In this document: positions 1-5,969 of the stretch, in pieces
Layout: the number at the start of each line of letters is the position of its first letter
Numbering within the stretch: the stretch's first letter is position 1
Assembly: GCA_012728535.1 (NCBI GenBank)
Contig: JAAYEX010000046.1
Coordinates: forward strand, 1 to 7,134
DNA: 7,134 nt
From: Clostridiaceae bacterium
Lineage (GTDB): Bacteria; Bacillota; Clostridia; Saccharofermentanales; DTU023
Direction: 5' to 3'
Notes under the pieces: model-generated
Seen by the model: only the letters and a program-made list of their open reading frames with translations
What the model was told of the DNA's origin: nothing
The model's database searches: none
Position numbers and translations under genes: made by a program

Positions 1-711
1 AAGCACAACCCTGAGTTCACCATGATGGAACTGTATCAGGCCTATACCGATTATCACGGCATGATGGAAATCACTGAGGATCTGATTGTCAGTGCAGCTC
101 GCGCTGTCTGCGGCGATCTGAAAGTTAACTACCAGGGGGTAGAAATCGATCTTTATCCGCCCTTCCGCCGTCTGACCATGGTTGATGCCGTCATGGAACA
201 CGCGGGCATAGATTTTAACGAAATTGCAGATGACGCTGCCGCCCATAGGGTGATGGCCGAACGTGGAGTTCCGGAGGTCCAGCCTGATATGACCAGGGGC
301 GACCTTTTAAACCACTGTTTCGAGCTTTACGCAGAGGAGAAATTGATTCAGCCGACTTTCCTGATCGATTATCCGATTGAGATTTCACCCCTGACCAAGA
401 AGAAACCCGACAGCGACGGTTTGGTAGAGAGATTTGAGCTCTTTATCGGTGGCCGCGAGTATGGTAATGCATACTCAGAACTGAATGACCCCATGGATCA
501 GAAAGAACGCTTTGCTGACCAGATGAAGCGTCATGAAGCGGGAGACGACGAAGCGCAGCTACCGGATGAAGATTTCGTTGAGGCGCTCGAGTATGGCATG
601 CCGCCAACCGGTGGCCTGGGTATCGGCATTGATCGCCTGGTCATGTTTTTAACAGACTCAGGATCTATCCGCGACGTATTACTATTCCCGACCATGCGTC
701 CTCTGAATTAA
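1..711 (+). CDS. lysS: Lysyl-tRNA synthetase, class II (C-terminal part, 5' end outside window)
   Basis: This cytoplasmic enzyme charges tRNA-Lys with lysine using ATP. The reading frame is open from base 1, so the gene starts upstream. The visible 236 residues are about half of a usual LysS of roughly 490-500 residues and cover most of the class II catalytic core. The first residues, HNPEFTMMELYQAY, are the end of class II motif 2. GREYGNAYSELNDP lies at visible residues 151-164 and is characteristic of LysS. Motif 3, GLGIGIDR, is at 205-212, followed by the typical ending IRDVLLFPTMRP. The N-terminal OB-fold anticodon-binding domain is not in the window. The gene ends with TAA and is followed 22 bp later by a strong hairpin terminator, so it is probably the last gene of its transcript. 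No catalytic motif in the visible part looks damaged. Identification is from family motifs and is very secure. Confidence 0.96.
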   Translation, partial: KHNPEFTMMELYQAYTDYHGMMEITEDLIVSAARAVCGDLKVNYQGVEIDLYPPFRRLTMVDAVMEHAGIDFNEIADDAAAHRVMAERGVPEVQPDMTRGDLLNHCFELYAEEKLIQPTFLIDYPIEISPLTKKKPDSDGLVERFELFIGGREYGNAYSELNDPMDQKERFADQMKRHEAGDDEAQLPDEDFVEALEYGMPPTGGLGIGIDRLVMFLTDSGSIRDVLLFPTMRPLN

Positions 712-733
712 GACCTATAAATATTTACAATAG

Positions 734-773
734 AAAGACGCTGCCTGTTAAAAGCAGCGTCTTTTTTCTTTTT
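734..773. terminator. Rho-independent terminator after lysS, probably bidirectional
   Basis: An 11-bp perfect stem (AAAGACGCTGC at 734-744 with GCAGCGTCTTT at 754-764) encloses a 9-base loop. A T-rich tract runs to 773 on the plus strand, which is the classic intrinsic terminator form for lysS. Read on the minus strand, the same stem is followed by TTTCTATT, a weaker tract. Because the convergent lipoprotein gene ends at 796, the hairpin could stop both transcripts. Confidence 0.93.
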
Positions 774-795
774 AAGAAATTACCCTGTAATCCGG

Positions 796-1227
796 CTAGT
801 CAGAAAGACCGGCCTTTTTATACAAATCTTTTGCTGCTGCAACAAAGTTTTCATATGTCGATGTCGCACCGGAGACAGCGTCAGGGCTGACCTTGTCTAA
901 ATTTGTGTTGTTCTTCAGATAGGTATCGAGATAACTTATGACTTCGGAAATATCAGTTCCTGTTTCTGAATACTCAAGCATGGAATCAATATAATCCTGG
1001 TCTTCAGACTTTCTCTTGCCCTCGTCGTTGACATAGTCAAAGAAACCATCAACTATTTTGCCATCTTTAACATCGATCCAGGCTTGAACTGCCCAACCAT
1101 GTTCGTCGAGGTCGCCCTTATACTCGTAACGACCATCCTTTTTCCCTCCACCGCCACATGCTGACAGCACCAGGGACAAAACCATTAATAGTGTCAGCAG
1201 GAGTACTGCTGCTTTTTTACGGTTCAT
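796..1227 (-). CDS. Small FMN-binding-domain lipoprotein, predicted covalent flavoprotein
   Basis: This 143-residue exported lipoprotein starts with a signal peptide: basic MNRKK, a hydrophobic stretch at about 6-20, and the lipobox LSAC with lipidated Cys24. A GGGG linker follows. Residues 31-140 resemble a single FMN_bind domain (the PF04205 type found in NqrC, RnfG and Listeria PplA), with DGRYEYKGD at the start, DVKDGKIVDG at 52-61 and the hallmark DAVSGATST at 116-124. In this family ApbE-type transferases attach FMN by a phosphoester bond to the Thr of SGAT, which here is Thr122. The inferred role is an electron carrier on the outer face of the cytoplasmic membrane, for example in extracellular electron transfer or a surface reductase system. 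PplA has two such domains; this protein has only one. The start is supported by a strong Shine-Dalgarno site and a promoter. It is a single-gene unit convergent with lysS. The family call is secure, but its redox partner is unknown because no apbE, ndh or fmn genes are in the window. Confidence 0.88.
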   Translation of the reverse strand: MNRKKAAVLLLTLLMVLSLVLSACGGGGKKDGRYEYKGDLDEHGWAVQAWIDVKDGKIVDGFFDYVNDEGKRKSEDQDYIDSMLEYSETGTDISEVISYLDTYLKNNTNLDKVSPDAVSGATSTYENFVAAAKDLYKKAGLSD

Positions 1228-1234
1228 GTATTAT

Positions 1235-1242
1235 TCTCCTTC
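1235..1242 (-). promoter_or_regulatory. Ribosome binding site of the flavolipoprotein gene
   Basis: On the minus strand the sequence reads GAAGGAGA. Its AGGAG core (1236-1240) lies 8 bases before the ATG at 1225-1227, close to ideal spacing. It fixes the start codon directly before the signal peptide. Confidence 0.85.
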
Positions 1243-1263
1243 ATATTTTAAAGAATGTTTCGG

Positions 1264-1292
1264 ATTATACATATAAAATTAATTCGTTTCAA
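1264..1292 (-). promoter_or_regulatory. Sigma-70/SigA-type promoter of the flavolipoprotein gene
   Basis: On the minus strand, a -35 box TTGAAA (complement of 1287-1292) is separated by exactly 17 bp from a perfect -10 box TATAAT (complement of 1264-1269). Transcription would start near 1257, giving a leader of about 30 bases that contains the Shine-Dalgarno site. The spacer is very AT-rich. This is the best promoter in the window and suggests the lipoprotein is independently and perhaps strongly transcribed. Confidence 0.8.
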
Positions 1293-1350
1293 GCGCAAAC
1301 AGCACAGATTCACTATGAATTGTATTATTTTTGTTTTTAGCAGACTAGGG

Positions 1351-1356
1351 TATAAT
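1351..1356 (+). promoter_or_regulatory. Candidate -10 box for the uracil-DNA glycosylase transcript
   Basis: A perfect TATAAT lies only 10 bases before the start codon at 1367. I see no good -35 box: at 16-18 bp spacing the sequence is a T-run, and TTGTTT at 1331-1336 is too close (14 bp). An extended TGn element is also missing. If it is used, transcription would begin at about 1363-1367, giving an mRNA with almost no leader. It could instead be a chance AT-rich match. Confidence 0.45.
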
Positions 1357-1366
1357 TGTTCAGTAT

Positions 1367-1975
1367 ATGAGTATTAATAAAAGCAGCAACAACATTAGTC
1401 CTGCCTGGCAGGGATTTATCGATAGCTGTCTCGCTTGCCGGGACTGTGAACTGTCTCAAAGCCGACAGAATGTGGTTATCTGGCGAGGCTCCATAGATGC
1501 CCCGCTCATGATTGTGGGTGAGGGACCCGGAGCCAACGAAGACAAGCAGGGACTTCCCTTTGTGGGCCGTTCCGGTGAATTGCTTGATACGCTCTTACGC
1601 AGCTTTGAGCTGACGGAAGATGATTATCACATTTGCAATATTGTAAAATGCCGTCCGCCGGACAATCGAAACCCCAGGGAAGAAGAAGCCAGGGCCTGTC
1701 GGCGCCTGCTCACAGCCCAGATTCGTTTGGTCAAGCCGAAGGTATTTTTGCTGATGGGCGCAACAGCCTACCGCTATTTCACCAGCGGTACTGAGGGTAT
1801 CAGTAAAGTGCGCGGTAAGTGGATTGAAAGCAACGATTATTTCATAATGCCGACTTACCATCCGGCCTATATACTACGGGATAACAGACGAAAACCCGAA
1901 CTTTGGCAGGATATTTATGCTGTCAGGCAGAAGTTGACTGAACTGGGACTCAAAGAGCCATTATCTCAAGACTAA
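1367..1975 (+). CDS. udg: Family 4 (thermophile-type, iron-sulfur) uracil-DNA glycosylase
   Basis: This enzyme removes uracil from DNA, starting base excision repair of deaminated cytosine or misincorporated dUMP. The 202-residue length is normal for the family. The active-site motif GEGPGANED lies at 51-59, followed by PFVGRSG at 64-70, NIVKCRPP at 91-98 and the C-terminal HPAYILR at 165-171. Four cysteines fit the family's [4Fe-4S] cluster: Cys24 and Cys27 (C-x2-C), Cys95 in KCRPP, and Cys111; Cys21 and Cys90 are additional. ATG 1367 is the only usable start: an in-frame TAG lies at 1346-1348, and there is no ATG, GTG or TTG soon after. No Shine-Dalgarno sequence precedes it. It is divergent from the lipoprotein gene and 67 bp upstream of uvrB on the same strand, with no terminator between, so it may lead a DNA-repair transcript. 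The product call is secure; how it is translated is uncertain. Confidence 0.94.
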   Translation: MSINKSSNNISPAWQGFIDSCLACRDCELSQSRQNVVIWRGSIDAPLMIVGEGPGANEDKQGLPFVGRSGELLDTLLRSFELTEDDYHICNIVKCRPPDNRNPREEEARACRRLLTAQIRLVKPKVFLLMGATAYRYFTSGTEGISKVRGKWIESNDYFIMPTYHPAYILRDNRRKPELWQDIYAVRQKLTELGLKEPLSQD

Positions 1976-2025
1976 AATAGTCTGTATTAAACAGAAGTAG
2001 ACTGCTAACCACCACAAAAGAAATT

Positions 2026-2032
2026 GAGGGGG
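2026..2032 (+). promoter_or_regulatory. Ribosome binding site upstream of uvrB
   Basis: GAGGGGG lies 10 bases before the uvrB ATG at 2043, or 13 bases if counted from the GAGG core, which is somewhat long. An out-of-frame ATG at 2036 is closer to ideal spacing. An in-frame TGA at 2037-2039 rules out any earlier uvrB start. Confidence 0.6.
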
Positions 2033-2042
2033 AAAATGAGTC

Positions 2043-4088
2043 ATGTCGAACATGAACACAACCGCAATTGAAGAAAACAGATTCATCGTGCGATCGCCTA
2101 TGGTTCCCCGTGGTGATCAGCCTGATGCAATAAAATCGCTTGTATCAGGATTGGGTCAGGGGATGAGAGGACAGACTCTTCTGGGTGTTACGGGTTCGGG
2201 CAAAACATACACCATGGCAAAAGTTATTGAGGAGACTCAGCGACCTGCTTTAGTCATCGCTCATAACAAGACTTTAGCCGGCCAGCTAGCAGCAGAGTTT
2301 ACAGCTTTATTTCCTGATAACGCTGTAGAGTATTTCGTCTCATATTACGATTACTATCAGCCGGAAGCCTACATACCCTCGCGTGATATTTATATTGAAA
2401 AAGATTCTGCCATTAATGATGAGATTGACCGCCTGCGACACAAAACTACCTCATCACTGCTGGAGCGCCGTGATGTAATAGTCGTTGCCTCCGTATCCTG
2501 CATTTACGGTCTGGGTGACCCGGACGATTATGAGCATATGAGGATATCGTTGCGTCCCGGCATGCGCATTGACCGTGACATAATTATCTCAGAGCTGGTT
2601 CGCATTCAATACCAACGAAATGATTACGAGACAAAGCGCGGCACTTTCCGTGTGCGTGGAGATACACTGGACATATATCCCACTTCGGCAGAGAGCACGC
2701 TAATCCGCGTAGTTTTCTTTGGTGACGAAATTGAAGAGATCCGCGAAATTGACGCAATCACCGGACGCACGCTCAGCGGTCGAAATTTCGTAACAATTTT
2801 CCCGGCCAGCCACTATACAACTACTGAAATCAAGATGAAGAAAGCATCTGTCTCGATTCAGATTGAGCTGGAGGAGCGTCTGGAAGAACTTCAGAGTGAG
2901 AACAAGTTGCTTGAGGCATATCGGCTGGAGCAGCGTACCCGCTATGATTTGGAAATGCTGGCCGAGACCGGCTTTTGCAAAGGAATCGAAAACTACTCGC
3001 GCCACATGACAGGTCGCCTGCCAGGAGAACCTCCCTACACCTTGCTCGACTTTTTTCCTGACGATTACCTGCTTTTTATCGATGAATCTCACGTGACGAT
3101 CCCGCAAATAGGGGCCATGTATCACGGTGACCGTTCACGAAAGGAATCGCTGGTTAATTACGGTTTCCGCCTGCCCTCGGCCTTTGACAACCGTCCGCTG
3201 AGATTTGAAGAGTTTGAGGAGCGGATGGGGCAAAGTATCTTTGTAAGTGCTACGCCGTTACGTTATGAAGCTGAACACGCAGAACAGGTGGTTCAGCAAG
3301 TTATTCGTCCTACCGGCCTGGTCGACCCCGAAATTGTCATCCATCCTATCGATGGTCAGATCGATGATCTGATCGACCGTATCCGCGAGAGAACAGCTGC
3401 CGGAGAGCGCAGTCTGGTGCTTACACTGACCAAACGCATGGCGGAAGACATGACGGATTTCTTAAAAGAAGAAGGACTGGCTGTTGAGTATCTTCACTCT
3501 GATATTGTGACGGTTGAGCGTCTTAACATACTAAAAAGACTGCGCCGTGGAGAATTTGACGTTTTGGTCGGTATCAATCTCCTGCGTGAGGGTCTGGACC
3601 TGCCGGAGGTTTCTCTGATTGCCATACTTGATGCTGACCGCGAAGGTTTCCTGCGTTCCACCACATCGCTGATACAGATTATAGGCCGGGCGGCTCGTAA
3701 CGTGAACGGTCAGGTAGTGCTTTATGCCGATACTGTCACCAAGTCCATGGATCAGGCCATAGAAGAAACAAATCGTCGTCGTGAGATACAGACCGCCTAT
3801 AACGAGAAACATAATATTATTCCCCAAACGATAAAAAAAGATGTCTACGCGCTATATGACACGGTTGTTGAACTGGTCGGAGAGGAAGAGGCATCCGTTA
3901 TCGAGGATCAGGAAAGCTTTGATGAGCAAATTGCCGGATATCAAAGAGAAGATCTGCGACGTCTGGAGAAGAATTTACAGAAGGCAATGGAATCTTTTGC
4001 CAAAGATCTAGAGTTTGAAGAAGCAGCCAAAATGCGTGATCGTCTGATTTCAGTTCGGGGCTTGCTGGCCGGACGAAGTAGAATGTAG
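2043..4088 (+). CDS. uvrB: UvrABC excinuclease subunit B
   Basis: UvrB is the damage-verifying helicase-like subunit of nucleotide excision repair. UvrA loads it onto DNA and it then recruits the UvrC nuclease. The 681 residues match the usual length of about 660-690. Walker A GVTGSGKT is at 48-55. The aromatic beta-hairpin YYDYYQPEAY is at 101-110 and inserts between DNA strands. The helicase motif II sequence DESH is at 347-350, SATP at 402-405, GINLLREGLDLPEVSL at 510-525 and IGRAARN at 547-553. The C-terminal coiled UVR domain that binds UvrC covers about 637-672 and contains the acidic LEFEEAAKMRD. Small departures from the common pattern are HSDIVTVER (usually HSDIDTLER), where Val489 replaces an acidic residue, and SATPLRYE instead of SATPGxYE. 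The stop is TAG. uvrA does not follow, unlike the frequent uvrBA order. No LexA-type box was recognised upstream, although a short dyad lies at 1981-1995. The identification is certain. Confidence 0.98.
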   Translation: MSNMNTTAIEENRFIVRSPMVPRGDQPDAIKSLVSGLGQGMRGQTLLGVTGSGKTYTMAKVIEETQRPALVIAHNKTLAGQLAAEFTALFPDNAVEYFVSYYDYYQPEAYIPSRDIYIEKDSAINDEIDRLRHKTTSSLLERRDVIVVASVSCIYGLGDPDDYEHMRISLRPGMRIDRDIIISELVRIQYQRNDYETKRGTFRVRGDTLDIYPTSAESTLIRVVFFGDEIEEIREIDAITGRTLSGRNFVTIFPASHYTTTEIKMKKASVSIQIELEERLEELQSENKLLEAYRLEQRTRYDLEMLAETGFCKGIENYSRHMTGRLPGEPPYTLLDFFPDDYLLFIDESHVTIPQIGAMYHGDRSRKESLVNYGFRLPSAFDNRPLRFEEFEERMGQSIFVSATPLRYEAEHAEQVVQQVIRPTGLVDPEIVIHPIDGQIDDLIDRIRERTAAGERSLVLTLTKRMAEDMTDFLKEEGLAVEYLHSDIVTVERLNILKRLRRGEFDVLVGINLLREGLDLPEVSLIAILDADREGFLRSTTSLIQIIGRAARNVNGQVVLYADTVTKSMDQAIEETNRRREIQTAYNEKHNIIPQTIKKDVYALYDTVVELVGEEEASVIEDQESFDEQIAGYQREDLRRLEKNLQKAMESFAKDLEFEEAAKMRDRLISVRGLLAGRSRM

Positions 4089-4190
4089 AGCCTGCAATAG
4101 TCCTGTTCGCTGTGATAAACTTTACTTATGGAAAAAAAGCAGAATCCTGCCGTCAATTAGGCTTAATAACAGGTATAGACCATGTCTGCA

Positions 4191-4196
4191 AAGGAG
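4191..4196 (+). promoter_or_regulatory. Ribosome binding site that decides the phospho-sugar mutase start
   Basis: AAGGAG is followed by a 6-base spacer and then ATG 4203. The in-frame ATG at 4182 lies upstream of this site and has only a weak AGG near it, so initiation at 4203 is much better supported. Confidence 0.82.
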
Positions 4197-4202
4197 ATAC
4201 TT

Positions 4203-5963
4203 ATGTCTGATATCATAGCTAAGAAGCGTTACCTCGACTGGACTGAAAACTCGGCTTTTGATGAAGCCACACGTGATGAATTAAAGGCTATCGCCGGAGA
4301 TAAGGTTCAAATAGAAGACCGTTTTTATCAGGATCTCCAGTTTGGAACTGCGGGTCTGCGCGGCATCATGGGAGCAGGCAGCAATCGGATGAATATCTAT
4401 ACAGTTGCCCGCGCTGCAGCCGGTTTTGCAGAATCTATCAAACAACAGGGCGAGGAAGCAGCCGGTAAAGGTGTTGCTGTTTCTTATGATTCGCGTAATA
4501 ATTCAAGGCTTTTTGCGGAACTCACAGCACGAATTTTTGTCAGCAGGGGTTTGACAGTTCATTTTTCTGATGAGCTTAGACCTGTGCCCCTGTTGTCTTT
4601 TGCCATACGCCATTTTGACTGTGCCGGAGGCGTAATGATTACAGCCAGCCATAATCCTAAGGAATATAATGGCTTCAAAGCTTTTGCAGCAGACGGAGCC
4701 CAGTTGGGTCCTGATGCGGCTGACAGTGTCTCGGCAGAGATGGATAAAATCACAGATTTACCGGGCGTAATTGCCGACAGTCTCAGCATGGAAGAAGCGC
4801 GCCATTGTCCGCTCTGGCATGATATGGGTGCCGATCTTGATGCAGCTTACGATGAAGCCTTGCTGCAGATCTCTTTGCAGGCTGATCTTGTAGCAGAGTA
4901 TGCGGATATACCCATTGTTTATACACCTCTTTACGGGGCCGGCAACAAACCTGTGCGCCGTATTTTAGAAAAAACCGGTTTTAAAAATGTGCATGTAGTA
5001 AAAGAGCAGGAGCTACCCAATGGAAATTTCCCGTCTACACCTTTTCCCAATCCCGAGTTGCCGGAAACACTCAACCTGGCGATCGAACTGGCAAAAGAGC
5101 TCAAAGCCCCTCTGGTTATGGCCACTGATCCTGATGCTGACCGTGTAGGTATAGCTGTTCCTAAAGAAGATGGCAGCTATTACACTTTGCTGGGCAACGA
5201 AATCGGGATTTTGCTGTTGGAATATATTTTAACTACCAAAAAAAATCTGGGGATCCTGCCTGAGAATTCATTCGTCGTCTCATCCATTGTCTCCGGGCGC
5301 CTGACCGACAAAATCTGTGCAGCTTATGATTGTGATCTATATCGCGTCCTGACCGGTTTCAAATTCATTGCTGAAGCCATACATGAGCACGAAGATCTGG
5401 GTGACGGTAAATTCCAGTTTGGTTATGAAGAAGCATTCGGTTATCTGGCAGGTTCTTCAGTGCGTGATAAAGATGCTGTTGTCTCCAGTATGCTTTTAGC
5501 GGAAATGGCTGCGGTAGCCGCCAAAGATGGCGAAACACTCCTGGATCGGCTGAATCGTATTTACGCCGTTTACGGCTATGCCGCTGAGAACACTGTGTCA
5601 ATCGTGCGCGAAGGGAAAAGCGGCTCCGAAATGATCAAAAACACAATGAGTGAACTGCGCAGTGATCCCTTTGATAAATTCCACGCCTTGCCGATCGAAA
5701 ACCTAAGTGATTTTGAAAAGCTGATCAGGATTGATGTAGCTAGCAATGAAGAAACTGTTTTAGATTATGATCAGAGCAATGTTTTGCTATATGAGATGGA
5801 AGGCATCGATTTTTTCTGTATCCGGCCCTCCGGCACAGAGCCGAAGATCAAGATCTATTTTGGATGTTACGCCGACACCCAAGAGGAATGTGATAAAAAC
5901 CTGGAGCTTCTGTCCGAAACAGTGCTTCATAGAATAGAATGCCTGATGGGAAAAGATGCTTAA
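4203..5963 (+). CDS. pgcA: Phosphoglucomutase/phosphomannomutase (alpha-D-phosphohexomutase)
   Basis: This cytoplasmic Mg-dependent enzyme interconverts hexose 1- and 6-phosphates, most likely glucose, feeding UDP-glucose, glycogen or cell-wall glycan synthesis. From ATG 4203 it has 586 residues, like the roughly 580-residue PgcA group of Firmicutes. All four alpha-phosphohexomutase signatures are visible: the phosphoserine loop TASHNP with Ser149, the metal loop DPDADR at 309-314, the sugar-specificity loop GYEEAFGYL at 407-415, and the phosphate-binding loop RPSGTEPKIK at 541-550. The N-terminal QFGTAGLRG at about 46-54 is also typical. The start is chosen from AAGGAG at 4191-4196; using ATG 4182 would add seven residues without a good ribosome site. 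The gene lies 114 bp after uvrB and only 6 bp before dnaE. The sugar loop favours glucose over mannose, but phosphomannomutase or phosphopentomutase activity cannot be excluded from sequence alone. The family is certain and the symbol is by analogy. Confidence 0.9.
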   Translation: MSDIIAKKRYLDWTENSAFDEATRDELKAIAGDKVQIEDRFYQDLQFGTAGLRGIMGAGSNRMNIYTVARAAAGFAESIKQQGEEAAGKGVAVSYDSRNNSRLFAELTARIFVSRGLTVHFSDELRPVPLLSFAIRHFDCAGGVMITASHNPKEYNGFKAFAADGAQLGPDAADSVSAEMDKITDLPGVIADSLSMEEARHCPLWHDMGADLDAAYDEALLQISLQADLVAEYADIPIVYTPLYGAGNKPVRRILEKTGFKNVHVVKEQELPNGNFPSTPFPNPELPETLNLAIELAKELKAPLVMATDPDADRVGIAVPKEDGSYYTLLGNEIGILLLEYILTTKKNLGILPENSFVVSSIVSGRLTDKICAAYDCDLYRVLTGFKFIAEAIHEHEDLGDGKFQFGYEEAFGYLAGSSVRDKDAVVSSMLLAEMAAVAAKDGETLLDRLNRIYAVYGYAAENTVSIVREGKSGSEMIKNTMSELRSDPFDKFHALPIENLSDFEKLIRIDVASNEETVLDYDQSNVLLYEMEGIDFFCIRPSGTEPKIKIYFGCYADTQEECDKNLELLSETVLHRIECLMGKDA

Positions 5964-5969
5964 CTCCTG

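Noticed and set aside
1158..1340. 60-codon plus-strand frame across the lipoprotein start and the divergent intergenic region
   Set aside because: It is antisense to the signal peptide and runs over both promoters. It has no ribosome binding site, and its hydrophobic look comes from the complementary signal-peptide codons.
1934..1966. TTGACT at 1934-1939 as a -35 box for a uvrB promoter inside udg
   Set aside because: At 16-18 bp spacing there is no acceptable -10 box; the nearest AT-rich hexamers are 19-21 bp away.
2047..2058. CGAACATGAACA at the uvrB start as a possible LexA (DinR-type) box
   Set aside because: The second half is a direct repeat of GAAC rather than the inverted GTTC, and the element lies inside the coding sequence.
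2700..3125. 141-codon minus-strand frame inside uvrB
   Set aside because: It is a shadow of conserved UvrB codons, with no ribosome site, promoter or recognisable domain. The other antisense frames in udg, uvrB, the mutase and dnaE were dropped for the same reason.
3357..3371. Inverted repeat CAGATC-GAT-GATCTG inside uvrB
   Set aside because: It follows from codons for alternating Ile/Asp residues in a conserved UvrB segment; there is no sign of a separate element.
4132..4150. Possible minus-strand terminator (GCAG-GATT-CTGC followed by seven T)
   Set aside because: The stem is only 4 bp and there is no minus-strand gene upstream for it to terminate. Read on the plus strand it has no T-tract.
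4128..4160. 10-codon plus-strand frame between uvrB and the mutase gene
   Set aside because: It has no Shine-Dalgarno sequence and is too short to distinguish from chance; nothing indicates a leader peptide.
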